From the NCBI RefSeq assembly GCF_947253065.1, contig NZ_CAMXWS010000005.1, positions 14,426 to 78,425 on the forward strand: a DNA stretch of 64,000 nucleotides, in the 5' to 3' direction. The notes beneath the pieces are model-generated. The model ran no database searches. It was not told where the DNA came from and saw nothing but the letters and a program-made list of their open reading frames with translations. This stretch comes from an uncultured Corynebacterium sp. Its GTDB lineage: Bacteria; Actinomycetota; Actinomycetes; Mycobacteriales; Mycobacteriaceae. Positions 17,472 to 25,639 of the stretch are shown piece by piece (positions within the stretch are counted from its first letter, which is position 1; the number at the start of each line of letters is the position of its first letter). The position numbers were made by a program, and so were the translations under genes.

Positions 17472-19742
17472 TTATTGGGCGCCTAGTTCAGGAAGAATCT
17501 CTGGGTTTTGTTCCAGACTTGGCTCACCGACGCCACCGGCATTCGGGTCAGCGACCGGTTCCTCCGGCAGATCGGCCTTGTCCGGGTCGACCTCCGTCTC
17601 GGCTGCTGCATCGCCGACGTTGATGCCCAGCTCAGTGAAAATTTCCTGCAGCTTCGCCCACAGCAATGGGGCAGTGGAAGCCGCGAAGGCATTAGAGACA
17701 TGGTTCTGGTCGCGGTAGACGTAGATATTGCCGATGATCGGCGGGCACAGCTCTTCCTCGCAGTACCAATCAGCGGTGTCCAAACCCCACTGCTTGTTTT
17801 CGGGGAACAGGAACTGGGGCATGGGATCGCCTTCACCGAAGACGGTCGAGCGCAAAGTCGAGCACGCCTCGATGACATTACCAGCAATCATGCACTCATT
17901 CGGGTCCATGTGGGCGCCTTCGCGGCTGAAGACCCATGGGTTATCGCGCAGGCCGAGGAATGGGATGTCATTCGCTTGGAGTTCTTCCCACACCGTTGCG
18001 TAAGAGAACGGAACAATATCTGGGCCCGGGCTGCCTTCACCGGCGCGACCTTCCGGACGGGTGGCGGTAGAAATCGCCAGGTCGGGGTTGATTTCCACGA
18101 TCTTTTTGAACGCGTTGCGGGACCATTCGGCGCACTCGGGGCTGACGGTGTCGGCGTCGTCAAGCACCATGGGGCAGGCCTGACGGACGAAAGGAATGAC
18201 CTTGAAACCGTGCTCCTTGCCCAGCTCATCCAGCGGGACCAGCCACGGTTCGGAATGTGAACCGCCGAAGAGAACCACGGTAGTCTCAGCTTCCTTGTCG
18301 CCGTAAATGCAGTCGGCCCCCGGCATGAGATCAGATGGCTGGTCCATGAAAATCATGCAGCCATCGGTCACGGTCGGCGGGTAGATATCCGCGATCACCG
18401 TCGGATCCGGCTTCGGCTTCGCGTTGGGCACCTCGGCACCAAAGTGAGCCATGGCGCCCGGGTATGTATCCGACGCCAAATTGAAATTAGCGTTGTTCAC
18501 CTCGCGTGCCCACAGCGGCTGAATGGCCAACACGCCAGCGATGATCGCGGCGATCAAAGCGCCACCGACGGCACGTCCACGACCCTCTGAGGTGGACAGG
18601 CTTGCACGTGCAGCCTTGACCGGCTTGTCACCTGCCTTCGGGCGCTTGCCGTGCTGACGCAGCGGATCCTCCACCAGCGTGTAGGTGAGGTGCGCCAGAC
18701 ACAGAGACAGCGCGATGACCAAGATGCCAAGACCGATCGTCGGGGTCGGGCGACCCGACTTCACCGTGAACAAGATCAGCAACGGCCAGTGCCACAGGTA
18801 CAGCGAGTACGCGATCTTGCCCAGCCACAGGATTGGGCCCGAAGAAAGGACACGCGCCACCTTATGGTCGGGTCCGCTCATGACCACCAGTGCAGCACCG
18901 AGCAGCGGCAGCAATGCAGCCGGGCCCGGGAATGCCAGGGAGGTCGAAATAACGATGCCGGTCACAGCGATTGCTGCGACACCGAGGCCAGCTGCCACAC
19001 CGCGGGCCTTTTCAGGGATCACATTCGCCAACGGCAGCATTGCAAGGAGGGCACCGAACGCCAGCTCCCACATGCGCGACGGGAACGCGTAATAGTTCTC
19101 AGGGGTGCCCACCAAACCGAAACGAGAGGCATACGCGAACGACGCCACAGCAGTCACCGCCAAAACGACGATGATGCCGCGACGCAGAATCTTGTTGCTC
19201 ACACCCAGCCGGGAAGCAAGGAAAGCCACGATGATGCCGAAGGTGATAGCAACGACATAGAACTGTCCCTGCACACTCATCGACCACAAGTGCTGCAGCG
19301 GAGAAGTATCAGAGCCCGCAGCTGCATAATCAAGGTTCTGCGCTGCCAATTCGTAGTTTTGGTAGTACAGAATCGACGCAGTGAACTGGCGTGCCAGCTC
19401 ATTGCTCATGATCTCTGGGGTGAGTAGACGGATTCCGGCATAAATCGCCGCAAGCACCAACGCCAAAGCAGGCAACAGACGACGCGCAGTACGCCAGAAT
19501 GGCCACCACGGATTCAACGATGGGTTCGGGCGCATTGCGTAGCGCAGCTGGGAGCCCATGAAGAAGTAGCCTGACAACAGCAAGAACACGTCCACGCCAC
19601 CGGACACGCGTCCAACGAAGACGTGGAACAGCACTACGAGGGCGATGGCAAGGCCACGCAAACCGTCAAGATCATTGCGGTAGACCTGTTTCGGCGCTGG
19701 CTTCGTGTCCTGTGATTGCTGGGCGGTAACCGTTGTCGTCAT
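17472..19742 (-). CDS. Acyltransferase-3 membrane protein with C-terminal SGNH domain
   Basis: An OafA/YrhL-type protein of 756 aa. It transfers acetyl or related groups across the membrane onto envelope glycans or lipids. The AT3 domain begins DLDGLRGLAIALVVLFHV (residues about 22-39, with the conserved His) and spans about 10-11 membrane helices to about residue 400. A further helix leads to an exported SGNH-like esterase domain with LFGGSHSEPW near 488 and DQNHVSNAF near 680 (the Asp/His pair). The tail is acidic and Pro-rich. The ATG at 19742 is the first well-placed start; one at 19841 would add 33 residues. The acceptor is unknown. Confidence 0.85.
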   Translation of the reverse strand: MTTTVTAQQSQDTKPAPKQVYRNDLDGLRGLAIALVVLFHVFVGRVSGGVDVFLLLSGYFFMGSQLRYAMRPNPSLNPWWPFWRTARRLLPALALVLAAIYAGIRLLTPEIMSNELARQFTASILYYQNYELAAQNLDYAAAGSDTSPLQHLWSMSVQGQFYVVAITFGIIVAFLASRLGVSNKILRRGIIVVLAVTAVASFAYASRFGLVGTPENYYAFPSRMWELAFGALLAMLPLANVIPEKARGVAAGLGVAAIAVTGIVISTSLAFPGPAALLPLLGAALVVMSGPDHKVARVLSSGPILWLGKIAYSLYLWHWPLLILFTVKSGRPTPTIGLGILVIALSLCLAHLTYTLVEDPLRQHGKRPKAGDKPVKAARASLSTSEGRGRAVGGALIAAIIAGVLAIQPLWAREVNNANFNLASDTYPGAMAHFGAEVPNAKPKPDPTVIADIYPPTVTDGCMIFMDQPSDLMPGADCIYGDKEAETTVVLFGGSHSEPWLVPLDELGKEHGFKVIPFVRQACPMVLDDADTVSPECAEWSRNAFKKIVEINPDLAISTATRPEGRAGEGSPGPDIVPFSYATVWEELQANDIPFLGLRDNPWVFSREGAHMDPNECMIAGNVIEACSTLRSTVFGEGDPMPQFLFPENKQWGLDTADWYCEEELCPPIIGNIYVYRDQNHVSNAFAASTAPLLWAKLQEIFTELGINVGDAAAETEVDPDKADLPEEPVADPNAGGVGEPSLEQNPEILPELGAQ

Positions 19743-20133
19743 TGCGTCAATAATCCGTAGAAAACTAGAAAATCCGTGGAGTTGGTAAATGCGAAAGAAC
19801 GGCGACGGGCCGTGCCGAAAAGCACGCCGATTAGTATTCACCCTGTGTCGTTCTGTGCAGACCTTACCGCTGAATAATGCAGAACCTGTTATCCCGCACG
19901 TCGTTTTGGCGTGGGACTAAAAGCGGGGGTAGAGTATCTCGGGTTGAAGCACGCCCACTGAACGTGAGTGTGCCGCAACAGAAGCTGCGTTAGCGCCGGA
20001 CCCGGCAGGGAACCATCACATGGACCCGTACCGACCGGCCAGTCACACGCAGGTGAAATTGAAGGGTTGAACCGGCTCGTCGATAAGCGGCGAGCGTCTG
20101 CACTGCCCAGTGACCAGTAAAGGACTTTTAAAC
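19743..20133. other. 391-bp intergenic region with rpsP promoter and long leader
   Basis: No protein gene seen. It holds a TAGAGT -10 candidate (19930-19935) for rpsP followed by roughly 190 nt of leader. The leader contains several short GC-rich inverted repeats (for example CGCCGG/CCGGC near 19995-20009) and repeat element site 6. This is long for a ribosomal-protein leader and could bind a regulator. Confidence 0.45.
20078..20088 (+). repeat. CGTCGATAAGC element, site 6
   Basis: Exact copy in the rpsP leader, 45 nt before the start codon. Confidence 0.9.
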
Positions 20134-20655
20134 ATGGCTGTAAAGATCAAGCTGCAGCGCGTGGGCAAGATCCGCAACGCCCAGTACCGCGTTGTTGTTG
20201 CTGATGCCCGCACCCGTCGCGATGGCCGCGTCATCGAGAACATCGGCATCTACCACCCGAAGGAAGAGCCGTCCCTGATCAAGATCGATTCCGAGCGCGC
20301 TCAGTACTGGCTCGGCGTTGGCGCTCAGCCGACCGAGCCCGTTGCTGCACTGCTCAAGGTGACCGGCGACTGGCAGAAGCACAAGGGTGAGGAAGGCGCC
20401 GAGGGCACCCTCAAGGTTGCCGAGGAGAAGCCGTCCAAGCTTGACCTGTTCAACCAGGCTCTCGAGGAAGCTTCCAACGGTCCGACCGCTGAGGCCATCA
20501 CCGAGAAGCGCAAGAAGGCCAAGGAAGAGGCAGAGGCTAAGGCAGCTGCTGAGGCTGAGGCTGAGGCCAAGGCTGCCGCTGAGGCAGAGGCCGCTGAGGC
20601 TGCTGAGGAAGAGGCAGCTGAGGAAGCTCCGGCCGAGGAGTCCGAGGAGAACTAA
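20134..20655 (+). CDS. rpsP: 30S ribosomal protein S16 with long Ala/Glu tail
   Basis: S16 binds 16S rRNA early in 30S assembly. The S16 domain covers residues 1-85 (MAVKIKLQRVGKIRNAQYRV, then SERAQYWLGVGAQP). It is followed by a linker and a low-complexity tail from about 125 to 173 made of Ala, Glu and Lys (repeats such as EAEAKAAAEAE). S16 is about 80-100 aa in most bacteria; actinobacterial forms are longer, and this one is at the long end. The ATG at 20134 is preceded by AAAGGAC. It opens the rpsP-SDR-rimM-trmD region. Confidence 0.96.
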   Translation: MAVKIKLQRVGKIRNAQYRVVVADARTRRDGRVIENIGIYHPKEEPSLIKIDSERAQYWLGVGAQPTEPVAALLKVTGDWQKHKGEEGAEGTLKVAEEKPSKLDLFNQALEEASNGPTAEAITEKRKKAKEEAEAKAAAEAEAEAKAAAEAEAAEAAEEEAAEEAPAEESEEN

Positions 20656-20679
20656 GCTCCTGTAGCTCCTCGCCCAAAC

Positions 20680-20709
20680 GGGTGATCACCCCTTTTAGCT
20701 GCGTACACT
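20680..20709 (+). promoter_or_regulatory. Promoter with palindromic operator upstream of the SDR gene
   Basis: GGGTGATCACCC (20680-20691) is a perfect 12-bp palindrome ending 12 nt before a TACACT -10 hexamer (20704-20709). Its position in the -35 region suggests a repressor site. Confidence 0.4.
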
Positions 20710-20748
20710 GGAAGAGAAAGTGTTGCACAGCTAGAAGGGGTGTTTTTC

Positions 20749-21528
20749 ATGTCTCGTACATATCTGGTCACTGGTGGTACCGGTGGAATCGGTGGTGCGA
20801 CGGCAGAGCTGCTGCGCTCCCGTGGGCACAAGGTGATCACTGCGGATCTCAAGGGCGCAGACATCAACTGTGACTTGACGTCCGAAGCGGGCCGCAAGGA
20901 GCTCGCAGAGAAGGCTCGTGAGCTCAGCGGTGGGCAGCTGAATGCTGTCATCGCAAATGCTGGCATGCAAGCCTCGACGCCGAAGACCGTCCAGCTCAAC
21001 TATTTTGGCGCCATCGCCACGGTGGAGGGCGTGCGCGATCTGCTCGCCGCTTCCGACAATCCGCGCGCGGTGATCACCGCTTCGATGGCTTCGCTGCAGG
21101 ACACCGACCAGCAGCTTCTCGACGCATTGTTGGCCGGCGACGAAGCCGCCGCCACCGAGCGCGGCCAGGCATTGGCAGATCAGGGCCCGGAGGCTGGGTA
21201 CGCGAATTATTCGGCCTCGAAGCAGGCGATTGCTCGTTGGGTGCGTAAAAATGCGCCTACGGAGCAGTGGGCAGGCGCTGGCATCGCACTGAACGCGATC
21301 GCACCGGCTGTGGTCGTCTCGCCGATGACTGAGCAGTTGCGTAATACCGAAGAAGGCCTGGCACAGCTCGCTCAGGTGCCCATGCCGTTGAATGGTTGGA
21401 CTGAGCCGATCCAGGTAGCCAAGCTGCTGGCGTGGCTGACCAGCGAGGAGAACACACACCTGTGTGGCCAGGTCGTGTTCGTCGATGGTGGCTTTGATGC
21501 AACCGTTCGTGGTGATTCGACCTGGTAA
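20749..21528 (+). CDS. Short-chain dehydrogenase/reductase
   Basis: Classical SDR of 259 aa. The NAD(P) loop is VTGGTGGIGGATAELL (residues 7-22), the NAG motif is ANAGMQA (about 67-73), the catalytic Ser is in VITASMASL (about 110), and the catalytic pair is YANYSASKQ (Tyr and Lys about 150-157). The C-terminus ends VDGGFDATVRGD. It resembles 3-alpha-hydroxysteroid-dehydrogenase-like SDRs; the substrate is unknown. The ATG at 20749 has AAGGGG 9 nt upstream and is preferred to GTG 20740. It sits between rpsP and rimM, normally adjacent genes, so it is an insertion into that group with its own promoter. Confidence 0.85.
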   Translation: MSRTYLVTGGTGGIGGATAELLRSRGHKVITADLKGADINCDLTSEAGRKELAEKARELSGGQLNAVIANAGMQASTPKTVQLNYFGAIATVEGVRDLLAASDNPRAVITASMASLQDTDQQLLDALLAGDEAAATERGQALADQGPEAGYANYSASKQAIARWVRKNAPTEQWAGAGIALNAIAPAVVVSPMTEQLRNTEEGLAQLAQVPMPLNGWTEPIQVAKLLAWLTSEENTHLCGQVVFVDGGFDATVRGDSTW

Positions 21529-21595
21529 ACACCACGTACGCTAACTGCCATGCGCCGAGCCAAGTGAAGGTTCGGCGCTGGTAGCCTTGGCTGCC

Positions 21596-22096
21596 ATGGA
21601 ATTGCTGATCGGCCGGGTAGTCAAGTCCCATGGCGTGAAGGGGGAGGTCGCCGTTGAGGTGACCACAGATGAACCGGAGGTACGGTTCGCGGTCGGGGAG
21701 GTCCTTACCGGCCGGCAAGCGGGCAAAGAGCGTGAGCTGACCATCAAGACAGTGCGCGCGCATCAGCAGCGTTTGCTCGTCAGCTTCGAGGAAGTGCCGG
21801 ACCGCACGCAGGCAGATTCCTTGCGCGGCATGAAATTCTTCGCCGCACCGCTTGAGCGCGAGGAGGAATCCGACGAGTACTACGACCATGAGCTCATCGG
21901 GCTTAACGTGCTTCACGACGACGCACAGGCCGGCACCGTCACCGGCATCATGGACACCCCGAACCGAAAGATCCTGGAGATCGATTACCAGGGCAAGGAT
22001 GTTCTTGTGCCTTTCGTGATGGAGTTCGTCCCGGAGATTGATCTGGATGAGGGATATTTGGTGATCACCCCGCCGGAAGGGCTGTTGGATGTCTGA
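21596..22096 (+). CDS. rimM: Ribosome maturation factor RimM
   Basis: Assists assembly of the 30S head, binding S19. The N-terminal barrel starts ELLIGRVVKSHGVKGEVAVE (residues 2-21), the family hallmark; the C-terminal PRC-barrel includes YYDHELIGLNV and ends PEIDLDEGYLVITPPEGLLD. 166 aa is normal. The ATG at 21596 has TAGCCT 8 nt upstream, so the message is probably leaderless. It overlaps trmD by 8 bp, giving tight translational coupling. Confidence 0.94.
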   Translation: MELLIGRVVKSHGVKGEVAVEVTTDEPEVRFAVGEVLTGRQAGKERELTIKTVRAHQQRLLVSFEEVPDRTQADSLRGMKFFAAPLEREEESDEYYDHELIGLNVLHDDAQAGTVTGIMDTPNRKILEIDYQGKDVLVPFVMEFVPEIDLDEGYLVITPPEGLLDV

Positions 22097-23267
22097 TCAC
22101 TCGTTGCGGATCGACGTTGTCACGATCTTCCCGGAGTACCTTGACCCGTTGCGTCACGCGCTTTTGGGTAAGGCGATCGAGCAGGGAATTCTCTCGGTCG
22201 GAGTGCATGACCTGCGAGACTGGGCGACCGGAAACCACAAATCCGTGGATGCGCCGCCGCTCGGTGGAGGGCCAGGCATGGTCATGTTGCCGGAGGTGTG
22301 GGGCAATGCTCTCGACGATGTTGCCTCCGGCCGTGCCGGTACGGAATTGGAAACAGCCGCGGCGCACCGGAATGACAAATTGCGGCACGACGATGTCGCA
22401 GAGATCGCACCCCGCCCATATGACGCACCCATGAGTGACAATGCGGACAAGCCTTTGCTGCTCGTCCCGACGCCGGCAGGCAAGCCTTTCACCCAAGCTG
22501 ATGCGCAGGCATGGTCGCGCGAAGAGCACATCGTTTTCGCGTGTGGCCGCTATGAAGGTATCGATCAGCGGGTCTTCGAGGACGCGCAGAAGAAATACCG
22601 CGTCCAGGAAGTCTCCATCGGTGACTATGTGCTCATTGGTGGGGAAGTAGCGGTGCTCGTGATCGCGGAAGCTGTCACGCGCCTTATTCCTGGTGTGCTG
22701 GGCAATACCGAGAGCCACGAAGAGGACAGCTTTTCGGACGGGCTGCTCGAAGGGCCGTCGTACACAAAGCCGCGACAGTGGCGTGGCCTCGATGCGCCGG
22801 AGATTCTGCTTTCGGGCGACCACGGCAAGATCGCACGCTGGCGGCGCGACCAATCTTTGGAACGCACCCGACGCGTGCGACCCGAGCTGATTGAGAAGGC
22901 GAGGGAAGAAGGGGCCCTGGACGCAGATGACCTGTTCACTCTTGACGCAGCCGAGCTATCAACAGATATCGGTGTGATCATGAATGTGGTGACGTGGGAA
23001 AAGAACCAATCCAAGGTGGCCAAGAAGCTTCGTCGTGCCGGGTATTTCGCCGACACGATCCAGGTTGAGCTTATGGACACGCGCTGCGAGCCAGACAACG
23101 TGCTGGTCAACCAGTACCACGCCACTGAAGACGGTCCGTTGCTTGATCCTGTGTACCGCGTGGTCGTTGAGGGGCGCACGACGTTGAGCCCGCAACAAGC
23201 TACAGCGGCAGTGGTGAAAGCTCTTCCCGGTGTTGAGCATTGGTACGGGACGACGCGCCGCAAATAA
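22089..23267 (+). CDS. trmD: tRNA (guanine-37-N1)-methyltransferase TrmD with C-terminal extension
   Basis: SPOUT methyltransferase making m1G37 in tRNAs. Knot motifs are LGGGPGMVM (about 57-65), ACGRYEGIDQRV (about 150-161) and EVSIGDYVLIGGE (about 174-186), then GNTESHEEDSF and the substrate-binding LEGPSYTKP. The canonical enzyme would end near residue 280. This one continues without a break for about 110 more residues (STDIGVIMNVVTWEKNQSKV, then LVNQYHATEDGP and PGVEHWYGTTRRK). That extension is unfamiliar to me; it may be a fused domain. The ATG overlaps rimM. Confidence 0.93.
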   Translation: MSDHSLRIDVVTIFPEYLDPLRHALLGKAIEQGILSVGVHDLRDWATGNHKSVDAPPLGGGPGMVMLPEVWGNALDDVASGRAGTELETAAAHRNDKLRHDDVAEIAPRPYDAPMSDNADKPLLLVPTPAGKPFTQADAQAWSREEHIVFACGRYEGIDQRVFEDAQKKYRVQEVSIGDYVLIGGEVAVLVIAEAVTRLIPGVLGNTESHEEDSFSDGLLEGPSYTKPRQWRGLDAPEILLSGDHGKIARWRRDQSLERTRRVRPELIEKAREEGALDADDLFTLDAAELSTDIGVIMNVVTWEKNQSKVAKKLRRAGYFADTIQVELMDTRCEPDNVLVNQYHATEDGPLLDPVYRVVVEGRTTLSPQQATAAVVKALPGVEHWYGTTRRK

Positions 23268-23360
23268 GCGGATTTGGGAAGCTACCGGCTCGTATGCAAG
23301 AATGTCTGGGTCATGTAGCCGACATGAACCAGTTGAGCGCCCCAGGAGGGGAAGTGCCGC

Positions 23361-23366
23361 TAGGGT
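23361..23366 (+). promoter_or_regulatory. -10 hexamer TAGGGT of rplS
   Basis: TAGGGT 31 nt before the rplS ATG, identical to those of ffh and rpsB. Confidence 0.45.
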
Positions 23367-23397
23367 CCTCTGTCCAAATCTGAAAAGGAATTCTGCC

Positions 23398-23745
23398 ATG
23401 TCCAACGGCATTATCGACAAGGTCGACGCAGGCCAGCTGCGCGACGACATCCCGGACTTCCGTCCCGGTGACACCCTCGGCGTTCACGTCAAGGTTATCG
23501 AGGGCAACGTCACCCGTACCCAGCTCTTCGAGGGCTTCGTAGTCCGCCGTCAGGGCGGTGGCATCCGTGAGACCTTCACGGTACGCAAGATCTCCTTCGG
23601 TATCGGCGTTGAGCGTACCTTCCCGGTTCACTCCCCGAATATCGACCGCATTGAGGTGCTGCGTCGCGGCCGTGTCCGCCGCGCGAAGCTGTACTACATG
23701 CGCGATCTGCGCGGTAAGGCAGCCCGCATCAAGGAGCGTCGCTAA
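23398..23745 (+). CDS. rplS: 50S ribosomal protein L19
   Basis: L19 lies at the 30S-50S interface. The 115-residue product has the family blocks FRPGDTLGVHVKVIEG, RTQLFEGFVVRRQGGG, GIGVERTFPVHSPNI and RRAKLYYMRDLRGKAARI. The ATG has AAAAGGAA 7 nt upstream. It is monocistronic with its own TAGGGT promoter and a strong terminator immediately after. Confidence 0.98.
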   Translation: MSNGIIDKVDAGQLRDDIPDFRPGDTLGVHVKVIEGNVTRTQLFEGFVVRRQGGGIRETFTVRKISFGIGVERTFPVHSPNIDRIEVLRRGRVRRAKLYYMRDLRGKAARIKERR

Positions 23746-23758
23746 GCGACGCGTCACG

Positions 23759-23808
23759 CCCCCTCCCGTTCCACTTTTCGTAAGCGAACGGGAGGGGGTG
23801 TTTTGTTT
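23759..23808 (+). terminator. Terminator of rplS
   Basis: Perfect 12-bp stem CCCCCTCCCGTT / AACGGGAGGGGG with a 16-nt loop, followed by TGTTTTGTTTTT. Confidence 0.9.
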
Positions 23809-23832
23809 TTCGCGCTGATAAAGTGATGTGCC

Positions 23833-24600
23833 GTGACTTCTAACCCGCAGTACCGTCCCCGTCCCGCACGCCGCAAGCGTGCAGAGGAAGAAAGCACCAC
23901 CCCCTGGTACATCGAGATCCCCGTGGTCATCCTGTTGACCTTGGCGTTGATCTTTGTGCTGCAGACTTTCGTGGGTCGCGTCTACCTCATTCCGTCGGCG
24001 TCGATGGAGCCGACGCTGCACGGTTGTGACGGCTGCAACGGTGACCGCATTTTCGTGCAGAAGCTCAGCTACTACTTCTCCGACCCGGAGCCAGGCGATG
24101 TCGTCGTCTTCGAGGGCACGCCGTCATGGAACACAGATTATGTGTCTAACCGTTCCGATAATTCGTTTGTGGCCGGGCTGCAGCAGCTCGGCTCGTACGT
24201 GGGCTTGGTCGCGCCGGATGAGAATGACTTGGTGAAGCGCGTCGTGGCTACAGGTGGCCAGACTGTCTCGTGCCAGGCGGGCGACCCGTCGGTCATGGTC
24301 GATGGAAAGCCGACGGACCAGTCCTTCATTCTTGACCCGCCCGCAAATCCGGCTGTGGGTGAGGATGGCTCCGCGGAGTGCGGCGGCAAGTTCTTCGGTC
24401 CGCTCACGGTGCCGGAAGGAAATATCTTCGTCATGGGTGACAACCGCACCAATTCCGCTGACTCGCGTTACCACTCAGGTGATGAATTTCAGGGCACGAT
24501 CCCCGTGGACAATGTGCGCGGCAAGGTCTCCTTCATTATTCTGCCGTTGACCCGCATCGGGCCGGTGAAGAACGGCGACGTCGAACTCCAGCAGCAGTAA
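23833..24600 (+). CDS. lepB: Signal peptidase I
   Basis: Membrane serine protease removing signal peptides from Sec/Tat-exported proteins. One N-terminal membrane helix (residues about 22-45) is followed by the catalytic Ser in PSASMEPTL (about 55-60) and the general-base Lys in DLVKRVVATGG (about 134), then MGDNRTNSADSR. 255 aa. The start is GTG at 23833, 8 nt after TAAAGT (23819-23824), suggesting a leaderless transcript starting within the rplS terminator region. It is followed 8 bp later by rnhB. Confidence 0.95.
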   Translation: MTSNPQYRPRPARRKRAEEESTTPWYIEIPVVILLTLALIFVLQTFVGRVYLIPSASMEPTLHGCDGCNGDRIFVQKLSYYFSDPEPGDVVVFEGTPSWNTDYVSNRSDNSFVAGLQQLGSYVGLVAPDENDLVKRVVATGGQTVSCQAGDPSVMVDGKPTDQSFILDPPANPAVGEDGSAECGGKFFGPLTVPEGNIFVMGDNRTNSADSRYHSGDEFQGTIPVDNVRGKVSFIILPLTRIGPVKNGDVELQQQ

Positions 24601-24608
24601 CGTCGCAT

Positions 24609-25262
24609 ATGCGCAGGCTCAAACAGCTGCGCACCTACGAGGTCGCGCTGGACAAAGCAGGTCTCGGGCCTGTCGCGGGGATCGATGAAGCAGGGCGCGG
24701 CGCATGTTTCGGTCCCATCACCATCGCGGCGTGTGTCCTCCCGCCGCAGCCGATCGCAGCGCTTGAAGGGCTCACCGATTCCAAGAAGCTCACGCCGAAG
24801 AGGCGGGAGGAGCTTTATGAGGTGGTCGTCGATAAGGCGCTCGCGCACACTGTCGTGCATATTTCCGCAGCGGATATTGACCGACGTGGCATCCAAAACG
24901 CCAACCTCGACGGTGCACGCCGCGCGATCGCCACGCTCGACATCGCCCCCGGCTACGTGCTTGTCGACGCCTTCTATGTCCCCGGCCTCACCTCACCCCA
25001 ACTGCCTGTCATCGGTGGCGATTACACCGCCCGCTGCATCGCCGCTGCGAGTGTGCTGGCCAAAGTGAGCCGCGACCGGTTGGTGACGGAAATGGGGGAT
25101 AGGTACCCGGGGTATGGCGTCGATAAGCACAAAGGCTATTCCACGCGCGCGCACATGGACGCGGTGCGCCGTCACGGTGCGAGTGCTGAGCATCGCTACA
25201 CTTATGCCAACGTTGCTGCCGCCCACGAGAAATACCTGAGGAGCATCCACGATGAGCGCTGA
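24609..25262 (+). CDS. rnhB: Ribonuclease HII
   Basis: Removes misincorporated ribonucleotides and RNA-DNA hybrids. The active site begins AGIDEAGRGACFGP (residues about 23-36, conserved Asp and Glu), with further acidic residues in DSKKLTPKRR and VDAFYVP, and the DKHKGY motif near 172. 217 aa. It lies in lepB-rnhB-DUF2469 and its 3' end overlaps the DUF2469 gene by 11 bp. Repeat element site 7 encodes the VDK of GVDKHKGY. Confidence 0.95.
   Translation: MRRLKQLRTYEVALDKAGLGPVAGIDEAGRGACFGPITIAACVLPPQPIAALEGLTDSKKLTPKRREELYEVVVDKALAHTVVHISAADIDRRGIQNANLDGARRAIATLDIAPGYVLVDAFYVPGLTSPQLPVIGGDYTARCIAAASVLAKVSRDRLVTEMGDRYPGYGVDKHKGYSTRAHMDAVRRHGASAEHRYTYANVAAAHEKYLRSIHDER
25118..25128 (+). repeat. 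CGTCGATAAGC element, site 7
   Basis: Exact copy inside rnhB, in the conserved GVDKHKGY segment. Confidence 0.9.
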
Positions 25263-25557
25263 GGACCTGGACAATTACGAGGCCGAGGTCGAGCTGTCCC
25301 TGTACCGCGAATACCGCGATGTGGTCAGTCAATTCTCGTACGTGGTGGAGACGGATCGCCGCTTCTACCTGGCCAATGCCGTCGAGCTCATCCCGCACAC
25401 TGAAGGCAAGGACGTCTACTACGAAGTCCGCATGTCTGATGCGTGGGTGTGGGACATGTACCGCGCCGTCCGTTTCGTGCGCTACGTGCGTGTGATCACG
25501 TACAAGGACGTCAACATCGAGGAGCTGGATAAGCCTGAGATGGTCATCCCCGACTAG
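25252..25557 (+). CDS. DUF2469 family protein
   Basis: A small soluble protein of 101 aa found almost only in actinobacteria immediately downstream of rnhB. It begins MSAEDLDNYEAEVELSLYRE and contains YVVETDRRFYLAN and WDMYRAVRFVRYVRV, the family's conserved aromatic-rich strands. Its function is unknown; the fixed linkage and the 11-bp overlap with rnhB suggest a role in nucleic-acid metabolism. Confidence 0.92.
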   Translation: MSAEDLDNYEAEVELSLYREYRDVVSQFSYVVETDRRFYLANAVELIPHTEGKDVYYEVRMSDAWVWDMYRAVRFVRYVRVITYKDVNIEELDKPEMVIPD

Positions 25558-25604
25558 TTTTTCGCTTCTCGACGGATCCTTCCGCCCCTTCCCCTCGTCT
25601 AACT

Positions 25605-25618
25605 AAGTGCAACCACTT
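25605..25618. promoter_or_regulatory. Inverted repeat AAGTG-N4-CACTT upstream of yraN-comM-dprA
   Basis: A perfect 5-bp dyad with a CAAC spacer, 21 nt before the yraN start. It is the only candidate operator I see for this cluster. A variant of the dispersed repeat (GCTTCTCGACG) lies just upstream at 25564-25574. Confidence 0.35.
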
Positions 25619-25639
25619 AATAGACAGAGGGGATTTTTC

